Source: Corynebacterium sp. BD556 (GTDB lineage: Bacteria > Actinomycetota > Actinomycetes > Mycobacteriales > Mycobacteriaceae). Taken from it: DNA of 64,000 bases. Below are positions 16,576 to 27,008 of the stretch, piece after piece. Position 1 is the stretch's first letter. Each line of letters starts with the position of its first letter. A program made the translations under genes and the position numbers. The notes beneath the pieces are model-generated. The model was not told the DNA's origin. It saw only the letters and a list, made by a program, of their open reading frames with translations, and did not search any database. The stretch spans positions 1,488,001 to 1,552,000 of the forward strand of contig NZ_CP141643.1 in NCBI RefSeq assembly GCF_038452275.1. Reading direction: 5' to 3'.

Positions 16576-16652
16576 GCCGCGCCAACGGGGGGAGAATTAA
16601 TTGGCCAGGCAAACCGTTTTACAGCACCAACCAACCGCGCTAGCGTGGAAAC

Positions 16653-17093
16653 ATGCCCAACACCCCCGACCTGCCCTCTGCGTTGACCAAGTCGCCCTCC
16701 TTTCAAATCGAGCGCGTTCGGCGCCATACGAAAGACGAGGTCGAGCGCACCCTTGCGGCGGCAAAAACCACCATGCGCGAGTTTTGGATCCTTACGTGCG
16801 TTGCGGAAAAGCCTTTTTCACAGACCCAGCTTTCGTCGCTTTTAGCGATCGACGCCTCCGACATGGTGCGCCTGATCGATTCGCTAGAAAACCACGGGTG
16901 GGTAACGCGCGACCGCGACCCGAAGGATCGACGTCGGCAGATTGTCACGCCCACAAAGAAGGGCACCAAGGCCCAGGCAGATTTGGCCATCAAGGTGGGC
17001 GAGGCGGAGGAGCGGGCCCTCGATGCCAGCTCGCAAAAGCAGCTCAAGAGCCTCAAGAAGCTGTCCAAGGCGGTTGTGCAGGACAGCGAGTAA
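16653..17093 (+). CDS. MarR family transcriptional regulator
   Basis: 146 residues with a winged helix: FSQTQLSSLLAIDASDMVRLIDSLENHGWV, then the wing VTRDRDPKDRRRQIVTPTKKG. Flanking N- and C-terminal helices would form the dimer interface. It stands 69 nt before the large synthetase gene on the same strand and may regulate it, or a divergent target; ligand unknown. Confidence 0.88.
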   Translation: MPNTPDLPSALTKSPSFQIERVRRHTKDEVERTLAAAKTTMREFWILTCVAEKPFSQTQLSSLLAIDASDMVRLIDSLENHGWVTRDRDPKDRRRQIVTPTKKGTKAQADLAIKVGEAEERALDASSQKQLKSLKKLSKAVVQDSE

Positions 17094-17162
17094 GACGCCC
17101 GCAATTACTGGAGTTCCACCAACCTTTTTGCCTTCCCACTAATGAGGATTAATCTGTGAGCC

Positions 17163-20100
17163 ATGAACCACAACGATAGGCTGCGGCGCAGCCACCTCGC
17201 TCCACCTCCGCGCACGCTTATCGACGTTCTCACCAAGACCGCCTCCCGCTACCCCGACGCCGCCGCCATCGACGACGGCGACATCATCACTTATTCGGAA
17301 CTCATCGAACGAGTCAACGAGGTAGCAGACCAGCTCCACCGCGAGGGCATCCGCCGCGGCGACCGTATCGGCATCCGCATGACCTCCGGCAACCGCGAGC
17401 TCTACATCGCCATCTTGGGCACTCTCTGGGCCGGTTGCGCCTACGTGCCCGTCGACGCCGACGACCCGGACGAACGCGCCGAGATCGTCTTTGGCCAAGC
17501 CCGCATCGACGGCATCTTTACAGACGAAGGCTTCCGCCCCCTGACCACCGGCCGCGGCGGCGACACAAAGCAGCCCACGCTCGACGACGACTGCTGGATC
17601 ATCTTCACCTCCGGCTCGACCGGCACCCCGAAAGGAGTAGCTGTCACCCACCGCAGCGCCGCCGCCTTCGTCGACGCAGAGGCCCGCCTATTTTGCCAAG
17701 ACAACCCGTTAGGCCCCGACGACCGCGTTCTCGCCGGACTCTCCGTCGCCTTCGACGCCTCCTGCGAGGAGATGTGGCTCGCCTGGGCGCACGGCGGGTG
17801 CCTCGTGCCCGCGCCACGTTCGATCGTGCGCTCCGGCCAGGACTTAGGCCCCTGGCTGATCCGTCGCGACATTTCCGTCGTGTCCACCGTGCCCACCCTC
17901 GCCGGCCTCTGGCCCGCCGAAGCCCTGGATAATATACGCCTGCTCATTGTCGGCGGCGAAGCCTGCTCACAGGAACTCGTCGACCGCCTAGCTACCCCAG
18001 AGCGCGAAATGTGGAACACCTACGGCCCAACCGAGGCCACCGTCGTTGCCTCCGCGGCGCGGCTGCACCCCGGCGAACCTGTCACCATCGGCTGGGCTCT
18101 CGACGGCTGGGACCTGACAGTACTGGAAAATCAACCCGGTGAAGGCGGCGAGTTGGTCATCGGCGGCGTCGGTCTCGCCCGCTACCTCGACCCAGACAAG
18201 GACGCCGAAAAATACGCCTCCTTGGGTGACTGGGAACGCGCCTACCGCACGGGCGACAACGTGCGTGTCACCGACACAGGTCTGGCGTTTATCGGCCGCA
18301 CCGATGACCAAGTCAAAATCGGCGGGCGGCGCATCGAACTCGGCGAAGTCGAGGCCAACGTGGCTGCCCTTGACGGGGTCTACAACTCTGCTGTGGCGGT
18401 GCAAACCACCGGCGGCGGCGACAAAGTTTTGGTTGGCTACGTCTCCCTCGACAACCCGGACGAACCCTGGGACGTTTCTGCCGCCCGCCAGCGACTTGCC
18501 GAAGTCATGCCAGCCGCCCTCGTGCCGCGACTGCACGTGATGGAGGAGCTGCCCATCCGCACCTCCGGCAAAGTAGACAAAAACGCATTGCCGTGGCCTT
18601 TGCCCGCCACCGCGGAAGTCGAGGGCACAACCCCCACCGAGGCGTGGCTGGCGGGAGTGTGGCTAGATATTTTGGGCATGCCGGTGGAGTCGCGCAACGC
18701 CGACTTCTTCGATCTCGGCGGTTCCTCGCTGGCAGCGGCCTCGCTCATAGCGAAGCTGCGCGAGCGCGTACCCACCATCGCAGTGCGCGACCTCTACGAC
18801 CACCCGCGTTTAGAAATGCTCGCTGAGTTCATCGACTCGCTTGCCGCCACCACACCGGTAACTACCCGTGAGCGCGAGGTCACTGCCGTCGGTGCGGGCA
18901 CCCGCGTAGCGCAAACACTTATTCAAATCCCCGTGTTAACCCTGCACGCCGCCACCTACCTCACGTGGTGGGCTATTTTGGCCAACGCCTTGGGTTTAGT
19001 CCAATTAAGGTGGTCGACGCTGGCTGCCCTTTTCGTCGTGCTGTGTACCCCGCTGGGACGGCTGCACATCGGCGCGCTCGGGGCGCGGCTCATCCGCGGC
19101 CGAATCGTTGCCGGGGACTACCCTCGCGGCGGCACCACCCACCTCAGGTTGTGGGCCGCCGAGCGCTGGGTTCACGCCTCGGGGGCAATGAACCTGTCCG
19201 GCTCGACATGGGTCGCATACTTCGCCCGCCTCCTCGGGGCCAAGGTGGGCCGCGATGTAGACCTTCACTCCCTGCCACCCACCACAGGCCTGCTCACCCT
19301 CGGCAGCGGCGCCGCCGTGGAGCCGGAGGTGGACATGTCCGGCTACTGGCTCGACGGCGACGTCTTGCACGTAGGAACCGTCACCATAGAAAAAGAAGCC
19401 CGCATCGGCGCCCGCTCTACCCTCATGCCCGGCACGGTCATCCACTCCTTCGCACACATTGAGGCCGGTTCGACCGTTACCGGCTTAAAGCCCGTGAAGA
19501 AGAACTCCCGGTGGGCAGGCTCACCGGCGCGCAAGGTGGGACGGTCAAAAAACCGCTTCCCTGATCAGCGGCCCCCGCGGCGGCGCCGGTGGGTGTGGGT
19601 CTACGGCCTGACCTCTGTGCTGATGTCCACCCTGCCGGTCGTGGCGGCGGCTGCAGGCGCGCTCAGTGTCCTTGGCCTCATCTCTTTCAGCGGCGCCACC
19701 CCAGCCTTGGCCGCAGTGTTGTTCGCCCCGGTCGGCGGTGTGGTCTACCTCGGTGTTTCCATGGCCCTGACGTGGTTGTTCGTTCGCGCGCTTTCACCCG
19801 GTGTACGCCCGGGCGTAGCCCCGGTGCGCTCCGCTAGGGGATGGAAGCTGTGGGCCATCACGCGCTTGCTTGACGATGCCCGCACACGTCTCTTTCCGAT
19901 CTACGCTGGCGCGCTGACCCCGCTGTGGATGCGCTCTTTGGGTGCTACGGTCGGCCGGGACGTGGAGATTTCCACCGCCGTGATGGTGCCTAGCCTCACC
20001 ACCGTCAAAGATGGAGCTTTTCTTGCCGACGACACACTGGTAGGCACCTACGAACTGGGCCACGGCTGGATGCGCACCGGGGAGACAACCGTGGGTAAAC

Positions 20101-20960
20101 GCTCCTTCGTGGGCAACTCCGGAATTACGGTGCCAGGACGCAAGCTGGCGAAGAACTCCTTAGTGGCGGTGTTGTCCTCCACGCCGAAGAAGTCGAAGGC
20201 TGGCTCCAACTGGTGGGGTTCTCCCCCGGAGCGGATGCGCCGCGTCGAGGTGGAAACCGCAGGAGGGGAAGATCTCACCTATCGGCCGTCGGCAAGCGTT
20301 AAACGCAAGCGCGGTTTGATTGAGACGATGCGTTTGCTCGCGCCAATGGCCAATGCGATGATCACGGCCGTATTCCTGATCGGCGCGCACACCGCCTTAG
20401 TTGCATGGGGCTGGTGGGCGTTCGCGCTCGGCGGGCTGCTCTACATAGCCACCGCGGTTTTAGCGCTCGTGCTAACCGCCACCGCCAAATGGCTCTGTGT
20501 TGGCAAGCATGTGCCCGGCGAACACCCGCTCTATAGCTGGTTCGTGTGGCTCAACGAACTTCAGGACCAATTCGTCGAAATGGTGGCTGCGCCTTGGTTT
20601 TTCACCCACGCCTACGGCACCGGCGAGATGAACATTGCGCTGCGCTTACTCGGTGTGAAAGTGGGCAAAGGCGCCTGGATCGACTCCTACTGGTTCCCCG
20701 AAACTGATTTGTGTTTCGTCGGCGACGGCGCCACCGTCGGCCCGGGCACGGTCGTGCAAACACACCTGTTCCAAGACCGCGTGATGAGCCTGGACACCGT
20801 CACCATCGAAGCCGGCGCGACACTCGCCGCCCACTCGGTGGCACTGCCGGCCTCCGTCATCGGACGCGGCGCTACCGTCCTACCTGGTTCGCTGCTGATG
20901 CGCGGCGACGACGTCCCCGACAACACACTCTGGCAAGGCAACCCCATCGAACCTTTCTGA
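17163..20960 (+). CDS. Pls/PosA-type nonribosomal peptide synthetase (A-T-membrane tandem domains)
   Basis: 1265 residues. An adenylation domain occupies about residues 12-480: FTSGSTGTPKG (148-158), FDASCEEMW, NTYGPTEATV, YRTGDNV, and SGKVDK with the catalytic Lys470. A carrier domain follows with LGGSSL (phosphopantetheine Ser522). There is no standard condensation or thioesterase domain. Instead, three membrane blocks (around 580-640, 800-870 and 1060-1120) alternate with three hexapeptide-repeat segments (KVGRDVDLHS, TVGRDVEIST, KVGKGAWIDS), the layout of epsilon-poly-lysine synthetase and the TIGR02353 family. It probably polymerises or couples one amino acid at the membrane. Acidic residues in FDASCEEMW might favour a basic substrate; this is inference. 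The ATG lacks a strong ribosome site. Confidence 0.88.
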   Translation: MNHNDRLRRSHLAPPPRTLIDVLTKTASRYPDAAAIDDGDIITYSELIERVNEVADQLHREGIRRGDRIGIRMTSGNRELYIAILGTLWAGCAYVPVDADDPDERAEIVFGQARIDGIFTDEGFRPLTTGRGGDTKQPTLDDDCWIIFTSGSTGTPKGVAVTHRSAAAFVDAEARLFCQDNPLGPDDRVLAGLSVAFDASCEEMWLAWAHGGCLVPAPRSIVRSGQDLGPWLIRRDISVVSTVPTLAGLWPAEALDNIRLLIVGGEACSQELVDRLATPEREMWNTYGPTEATVVASAARLHPGEPVTIGWALDGWDLTVLENQPGEGGELVIGGVGLARYLDPDKDAEKYASLGDWERAYRTGDNVRVTDTGLAFIGRTDDQVKIGGRRIELGEVEANVAALDGVYNSAVAVQTTGGGDKVLVGYVSLDNPDEPWDVSAARQRLAEVMPAALVPRLHVMEELPIRTSGKVDKNALPWPLPATAEVEGTTPTEAWLAGVWLDILGMPVESRNADFFDLGGSSLAAASLIAKLRERVPTIAVRDLYDHPRLEMLAEFIDSLAATTPVTTREREVTAVGAGTRVAQTLIQIPVLTLHAATYLTWWAILANALGLVQLRWSTLAALFVVLCTPLGRLHIGALGARLIRGRIVAGDYPRGGTTHLRLWAAERWVHASGAMNLSGSTWVAYFARLLGAKVGRDVDLHSLPPTTGLLTLGSGAAVEPEVDMSGYWLDGDVLHVGTVTIEKEARIGARSTLMPGTVIHSFAHIEAGSTVTGLKPVKKNSRWAGSPARKVGRSKNRFPDQRPPRRRRWVWVYGLTSVLMSTLPVVAAAAGALSVLGLISFSGATPALAAVLFAPVGGVVYLGVSMALTWLFVRALSPGVRPGVAPVRSARGWKLWAITRLLDDARTRLFPIYAGALTPLWMRSLGATVGRDVEISTAVMVPSLTTVKDGAFLADDTLVGTYELGHGWMRTGETTVGKRSFVGNSGITVPGRKLAKNSLVAVLSSTPKKSKAGSNWWGSPPERMRRVEVETAGGEDLTYRPSASVKRKRGLIETMRLLAPMANAMITAVFLIGAHTALVAWGWWAFALGGLLYIATAVLALVLTATAKWLCVGKHVPGEHPLYSWFVWLNELQDQFVEMVAAPWFFTHAYGTGEMNIALRLLGVKVGKGAWIDSYWFPETDLCFVGDGATVGPGTVVQTHLFQDRVMSLDTVTIEAGATLAAHSVALPASVIGRGATVLPGSLLMRGDDVPDNTLWQGNPIEPF

Positions 20961-21034
20961 AGCAGGCACCAACAATTTTTCAGCGCGCAACCACCAACTA
21001 GCTCGCGGGTAGGCTGAAAGCACCGGCCGGAAAA

Positions 21035-21055
21035 CCACCCTTTTTAAAATGGTGG
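21035..21055. terminator. possible weak terminator between convergent genes
   Basis: CCACC and GGTGG flank a TTTTTAAAA core between the end of the synthetase gene and the end of the enoyl-CoA hydratase gene. The stem is short, so confidence is low. Confidence 0.35.
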
Positions 21056-21077
21056 CGCAGTGAGGTTGCCGTGAAAC

Positions 21078-21800
21078 TTACAGGCCCCGGAAAGTCGGGG
21101 GGCGCTTTTCTGCGCGCGCCCGGGCGGCCTCGGAGACATCCTGGGATTCAAACGCTGCCATCATGGCGTTGCGTCGAGCGGGAGCGTCGAAAAGCTCACG
21201 TTCAAACTGGGTCTTCATGCTGCGCATAGTCAGCGGCGCCTTGGCAGCGAGGGAGCTGGCCAAAGAAAGAGCCTCATCGAGATGCGCGGCGGAAAGACCG
21301 TAACCCGCCTCAATCATCGTCTCAGCTTCCGACGCAGCACCTGTATAAAGAAGCTGGCGGGCGCGCGAACCCCCAACCAAATCAGACAAAGTTGACACTG
21401 TCCATTCGTCGACGCCGATCGCCATGTCCACGAGCGGAATACGAAACAGGGCCGCGGGAGCAATGGTGCGCAGGTCACAGGCCATGCTGAGCATCATTCC
21501 CGCCCCGATTGCGGGGCCGTTAATATGGGCGATCACCGGCGCCGGGTAGCGCCTTAAAGCGTCCGTGAGCTTGAAAAACTCAGCAAAGAAATTGCCCGCA
21601 ATTTTGTCCTCCCCCAGGTCTGCACCTGCGGAGAAGGAAGACCCCGCGCCGGTAAGCACTACGGCACGAACCTGCGAGGGCAGCGCCTCTAGCGCGTCGA
21701 CAAGTGCGCGCGCCACCTCCACACTGATCGCGTTGCGCTTGTTATGACGATTTATTGTTACAAGCGCAACATCGCCGCGAAGCTCAGAAATAACGAGCAC
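21078..21800 (-). CDS. enoyl-CoA hydratase/isomerase family protein
   Basis: 240 residues of the crotonase fold. VALVTINRHNKRNAISVEVA opens the domain, SSFSAGADLGEDK supplies the first oxyanion-hole segment, and INGPAIGAGMMLSMACDL the second. The usual catalytic Glu pair is not certain: LVDMAIGVDEWTVSTLSDLVG contains acidic residues near the expected places. It could act on fatty or other acyl-CoAs. The GTG start abuts the ppk2 stop, so the two genes share a transcript although no functional link is evident. Confidence 0.88.
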   Translation of the reverse strand: MLVISELRGDVALVTINRHNKRNAISVEVARALVDALEALPSQVRAVVLTGAGSSFSAGADLGEDKIAGNFFAEFFKLTDALRRYPAPVIAHINGPAIGAGMMLSMACDLRTIAPAALFRIPLVDMAIGVDEWTVSTLSDLVGGSRARQLLYTGAASEAETMIEAGYGLSAAHLDEALSLASSLAAKAPLTMRSMKTQFERELFDAPARRNAMMAAFESQDVSEAARARAEKRPPTFRGL

Positions 21801-22700
21801 TTAGTCGCCGATCTGATCTCGGCCACGCTTGACTATCAGCGGGTCAGGTTCACCGACAACGTCATGGTCCTTATTGGTGTACTCGAACTTGCTCAAAATG
21901 TAGCGCATCGCGTTGATGCGGGCGCGCTTCTTGTCATTCGATTTGATGGTGATCCACGGGGACTCATCGGTATCCGTGTACCTGAACTGTTCTTCCTTAG
22001 CGCGCGTGTAATCGTCCCACTTATCCAGCGAGGCTAAATCCATCGGCGAAAGTTTCCACTGGCGCACCGGGTCGACCTGGCGAATAGCGAAGCGGGTGCG
22101 CTGTTCTTTCTGCGTCACCGAGAACCAAAACTTCGTCAGCGAAATCCCAGACCCGAGGATCATATTCTCCAGCATGGGAACTTCGCGCAGAAACTCAGCG
22201 TGTTGGGACTCAGTGCAAAAACCCATAACACGTTCAACACCAGAACGGTTGTACCAGGAGCGGTCGAAGAACACGATCTCACCAGCAGAGGGGAAGTGCT
22301 GAATGTAGCGCTGGAAGTACCAGGACGTGGACTCGCGTGGGGAGGGTTTCTCGAGGGCAATAGTGCGGGCACCGCGGGGGTTGAGGTGCTCATTGAAACG
22401 CTTAATTGTGCCCCCTTTGCCGGCGGCGTCGCGGCCCTCGAAGATAATCATGTGCCGCTGGCCAGTATCTTTCGTCCAATTTTGCCACTTCAACAACTCG
22501 ATTTGCAGCGCGCGCTTGATCTTCTCATAATCTTCGCGGCTCATGCGTTCGTCGTAGGGGTAGTTCTCCCGCCACGTCTCGATCGGAGTGCCGTCGGCCT
22601 TGAGAAGAACCGGATCATCCTCGTCCGAATCGTCCACCCAATACCCTTCCACCTGGGCGAGGTCGATCATCGGCATCTCGTCATCTTTGTGCTCAGACAT
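21801..22700 (-). CDS. ppk2: polyphosphate kinase 2
   Basis: About 299 residues from the ATG at 22700 (an in-frame ATG at 22709 is an alternative). PPK2 moves phosphate between polyphosphate and nucleotides. Walker A is FEGRDAAGKGGTIKRF; VFFDRSWYNRSGVERVMGF and FWFSVTQKEQRTRF with RQWKLSPMDLASLDKW are class I PPK2 hallmarks. The neighbourhood (porA/porH-like genes and groEL2 close by) matches the ppk2A locus of C. glutamicum. Confidence 0.95.
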   Translation of the reverse strand: MSEHKDDEMPMIDLAQVEGYWVDDSDEDDPVLLKADGTPIETWRENYPYDERMSREDYEKIKRALQIELLKWQNWTKDTGQRHMIIFEGRDAAGKGGTIKRFNEHLNPRGARTIALEKPSPRESTSWYFQRYIQHFPSAGEIVFFDRSWYNRSGVERVMGFCTESQHAEFLREVPMLENMILGSGISLTKFWFSVTQKEQRTRFAIRQVDPVRQWKLSPMDLASLDKWDDYTRAKEEQFRYTDTDESPWITIKSNDKKRARINAMRYILSKFEYTNKDHDVVGEPDPLIVKRGRDQIGD

Positions 22701-22934
22701 ACCTATCATTCTAACCGGCGAGGCGGTGTTGCGCCCTGCGAACCAACGGGCTGTTACACAGGCCCTTCTTTGGGCAACCTTACTGCACAGCACGCTTCAA
22801 AAGCGCAGATCGAAACAGGTGGGCCATAGGATGAGCCAGTACAAAACTCGATGGTCAACACCTGAGACGCAGAGGGTAGGGCGACATGGCCGAAGCCAGG
22901 TAACTGGTCGAATCCTGAGCGTGGTCGCGCCTTG

Positions 22935-22973
22935 TTCTATCACCCGGTTCTATCACCCGGTTCTATCACCCGG
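22935..22973. repeat. three tandem 13-bp repeats
   Basis: TTCTATCACCCGG occurs three times head to tail without mismatch in the 400-base gap between the ppk2 start and the porin genes. The rest of the gap has no gene; an AT-rich stretch with the porin terminator closes it. Confidence 0.9.
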
Positions 22974-23009
22974 TCTAGCGCCATTTTGCGCTATCTTGCG
23001 CCACAGCAC

Positions 23010-23052
23010 CCCAAAAATAAAAAATCGACCTCCCAGCAAGCGGGGGTCGATT
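23010..23052 (-). terminator. terminator of the porin operon
   Basis: AATCGACC (23023-23030) pairs with GGTCGATT (23045-23052). On the minus strand the hairpin is followed by a T-rich tract, placing it about 50 nt beyond the stop of the PorA-like gene. Confidence 0.8.
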
Positions 23053-23101
23053 GAGGTGCTCCGCACAAAGCAAGGCTTAGCGGGCTTCGGCCCGCGAAAC
23101 C

Positions 23102-23305
23102 TTAGATGTACTTGTTGATCACGGAGAGGATGTCGCTGAGGTTGCGAGCCAGCGTTGCAATGGCCTTAACAAAGTTAAGAAGCTGGCCGGTGATGGTGTC
23201 ACCGGAGGACAGGTCAACCCAGCCCTTTGCAACACTATCGAAGGAAGCGGGGGTGGTGGTCGGAGTAGCGGTAGCGGTAGCGGTGCTGTTGGTAGACAGA
23301 TCCAT
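23102..23305 (-). CDS. porA: PorA-like small outer-membrane channel protein
   Basis: 67 residues without signal peptide or Cys. A Ser/Thr-rich N-terminus (STNSTATATATPTTTPAS) precedes an amphipathic helix GQLLNFVKAIATLARNLSDI. In corynebacteria, PorA and PorH together form the main mycolate-membrane channel and are O-mycoloylated on Ser/Thr. The call rests on size, helix, position downstream of a PorH-like gene and the ppk2/groEL2 neighbourhood; the sequence itself is too short and variable for certainty. The Ser/Thr-rich head is a candidate mycoloylation region (inference). AAAGG precedes the ATG by 8 nt. Confidence 0.65.
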   Translation of the reverse strand: MDLSTNSTATATATPTTTPASFDSVAKGWVDLSSGDTITGQLLNFVKAIATLARNLSDILSVINKYI

Positions 23306-23340
23306 TATTTGAGCCTTTCGAAGGGGGAAGGTGGAAGAAC

Positions 23341-23529
23341 TTACTTGCCGGCAGCGGAGGAGGAACCGCCGCCGAAGATATTGGTGGTGTTCTCAACGGT
23401 CTTGTTGTCGGCTGCGGTCCAGCCGGCGATGGTCTGCACAGCCTTGGCAATGTTCTGCATGAAGTCGACGAAGGCGCCGGCGAACTTGCCGAAGTCACCG
23501 AGCTGGGTCGCGATGGTAGCAAAATCCAT
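23341..23529 (-). CDS. porH: PorH-like small outer-membrane channel protein
   Basis: 62 residues from the ATG at 23529 (AAAGGGG 6 nt upstream). It begins MDFATIATQLGDFGKFAGAF, resembling the start of C. glutamicum PorH, continues with an amphipathic helix VDFMQNIAKAVQTIAGW and ends in a Gly/Ser-rich tail. No signal peptide. It is the first gene of the porin pair, 35 nt before the PorA-like gene, so the two subunits would be made together. Confidence 0.7.
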   Translation of the reverse strand: MDFATIATQLGDFGKFAGAFVDFMQNIAKAVQTIAGWTAADNKTVENTTNIFGGGSSSAAGK

Positions 23530-24034
23530 GTGTTTCCCCTTTAGAGAGATTAGGTGCCAGAGAATGTCTGGCTTTCTTGACAGCTTCTGACACCCACTGC
23601 GGAGCGTCACGGGAGACATCTTGCCACACCGAACGGTTCCGTCAACCGTCCGCGCGATATTTCTTCAAAACCAACCGTGCTGAGATTGTTGCTTCGATGA
23701 AAGCAAGAACGGTTCACGAGATTTTTATCATCGCCCTCAACTGCGCTTATTCAACTGTTTGCATTAATTGCAGGTAAACACCGCACGAGCGGTGTAACAC
23801 CCCTCAAACACGCCGCGATTGTCTCGCTCTCCCCCTCCATATCCCACCATTTTCCCATTGCCCCAATTTGGGGGTGACGCACTGGTGTATCTTTCCCGCC
23901 CACGATCCTCTCCCACGACCAATCTCCACAAAAGCAACCAGTGCACGCATGCGCAAAGCACACCGACCCTCACACTAGAGTGGACGCAAACAACCCCCCA
24001 AGGGCCCCAACCCGATGGGCCACCAAGGAGACGC
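23530..24034. promoter_or_regulatory. divergent regulatory region between porin operon and hydrolase
   Basis: About 500 bases without a supportable gene; the frames here are shadows with poor composition. It must hold the strong porin promoter. Notable are ACGGTT (23633-23638) and AACCGT (23644-23649), an inverted repeat with a 5-nt spacer, and a second GAACGGTTC about 75 nt away near 23708. These could be operator half-sites; no regulator can be named. Confidence 0.4.
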
Positions 24035-25081
24035 ATGACTACGCAGAGTGAATGGACTGAAGTTGCCAACGAGGAAGTCCCCGCCGCCCCAACGGGGGCA
24101 AAAACCTACCGCGTGCGCTACACGGCTAGCGGGGCGCGCGGCCCCGTCACAATGAGCGGGCTCGTCACGCTACCCGCCGAGCAGCGCGCCGATCGCCCGA
24201 TCCTAAGCTGGGCCCACGGCACCACGGGACTGTCCACCAACAGTGCCCCCTCCTTACACACCAAAGGCGATTCTCTCGAGCACTACATCATCCCGTGGAC
24301 GCAATACCTGCAGAGCTGGGTGGATGAAGGATACATTGTCACCCAACCTGACTACGAGGGCTTAGGCGTCGAGGAAGTCCGCGCCACCTACATGCACAAG
24401 GCTTCTCTTGCCGCGTCGATCAATCAGCTCGTCGTAGCTACCCGCGACTACCTCGACGCCGGGGAGACGTGGATCAATGTCGGGTTCAGCCAGGGCGGCT
24501 ACGCGGCTTTAGCTGCCGCGGATAACCCAGCGCCTGGAATGCTCGCCACGGTAGCTCTCGCCCCGGGCGATACCGAGCTGGTTAACAAAAACTTGCGCCG
24601 CATGGGGGTTCGCCCCGTGGATGTGGCACGCATGCTCAAAGGCACGTCCGTGCGCTTTTTCCCCATGGTTATCGCTGGCGCCCTCAACGCCTTCGAGGGA
24701 GTCGACGGCGACGAGTTTTTAAGCGAGCAAGGCCACGCGCTAGTCGGCAAAGCAGAACAGCTCACCCTCCGCGAGATGCGCGACGCAGTGGCCGACACCT
24801 CAGGAGGGGAGCTTTTCATCTCCAAAGCCAACACGAAACCAATGCAGGACATGCTAGACCAGCAGCGCCTTGAGCTGATGGCTCCGCAAGGGCCGATCTT
24901 TATTCTTGCCGGGGACAAAGACACCACAATCAACCGTGAGTCTTTAAAGGCCGTGATTAAGGCCTGGGAAGGCAAAAACATCAACGTGGACTACCAGGAG
25001 GTTGCGGACATCACCCACTCCAACACCGTGCTAGAGACAAGCGCCGTCCAGCGCGAGTGGCTGCGCCAACACCTGAGTTAG
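24035..25081 (+). CDS. alpha/beta hydrolase, secretory-lipase-like
   Basis: 348 residues from the ATG at 24035, with AAGGAG just upstream. The nucleophile motif is NVGFSQGGYAAL (Ser152); candidate acid and base are AGDKDTTIN and DITHSNTVLE. The oxyanion region SWAHGTTGLSTNSAPS and QPDYEGLGVEE fit the secretory lipase family (PF03583). Unlike many relatives it has no signal peptide, so it is probably cytoplasmic. Substrate, perhaps an ester or mycolate-type lipid, unknown. Confidence 0.85.
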   Translation: MTTQSEWTEVANEEVPAAPTGAKTYRVRYTASGARGPVTMSGLVTLPAEQRADRPILSWAHGTTGLSTNSAPSLHTKGDSLEHYIIPWTQYLQSWVDEGYIVTQPDYEGLGVEEVRATYMHKASLAASINQLVVATRDYLDAGETWINVGFSQGGYAALAAADNPAPGMLATVALAPGDTELVNKNLRRMGVRPVDVARMLKGTSVRFFPMVIAGALNAFEGVDGDEFLSEQGHALVGKAEQLTLREMRDAVADTSGGELFISKANTKPMQDMLDQQRLELMAPQGPIFILAGDKDTTINRESLKAVIKAWEGKNINVDYQEVADITHSNTVLETSAVQREWLRQHLS

Positions 25082-25099
25082 ACCCACAGAAGAAAAAGT

Positions 25100-25142
25100 A
25101 AGGGCGCGCATCCAGTTGCAACCGGGTGCGCGCTCCCTTTTT
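25100..25142. terminator. bidirectional terminator between hydrolase and groEL
   Basis: AGGGCGCGCATCC pairs with GGGTGCGCGCTCCCT with a small bulge; T5 follows on the plus strand and an A-rich stretch precedes it, so it can serve both convergent genes. Confidence 0.85.
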
Positions 25143-25163
25143 CTATAGCGGCGTTTTTGCGCC

Positions 25164-26822
<1,659 letters not shown>

Positions 26823-26962
26823 TTAGCTAGTGAGAGTTTTCATCGAGCGACGACACTCCACCGCCCCGGTTTGGCCAGGGCGGTCGTCAGCGGCTAAGCA
26901 GGCGCCCGCGACGGCACGGCTGATGAGTGGCGTCAGCCTCACCCGCTTAAAGTATTCACGTT

Positions 26963-26989
26963 TTAGCACTCAAGCACTACGAGTGCTAG
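26963..26989. promoter_or_regulatory. CIRCE operator 1 (HrcA site)
   Basis: TTAGCACTC, nine bases, GAGTGCTAG: only the last base differs from the consensus TTAGCACTC-N9-GAGTGCTAA. It lies about 160 nt upstream of groEL2. Confidence 0.93.
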
Positions 26990-27008
26990 CGAGTACTAGG
27001 AACCATTT

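Noticed and set aside
22860-22930. GGTCGAATCC resembling a tRNA T-arm in the ppk2-porin gap
   Set aside because: No matching acceptor stem or anticodon arm could be built around it.
23764-24069. 101-codon minus-strand frame upstream of the porin genes
   Set aside because: It overlaps the start of the alpha/beta hydrolase gene and has Trp/Gly/Cys-rich shadow composition without a ribosome site.
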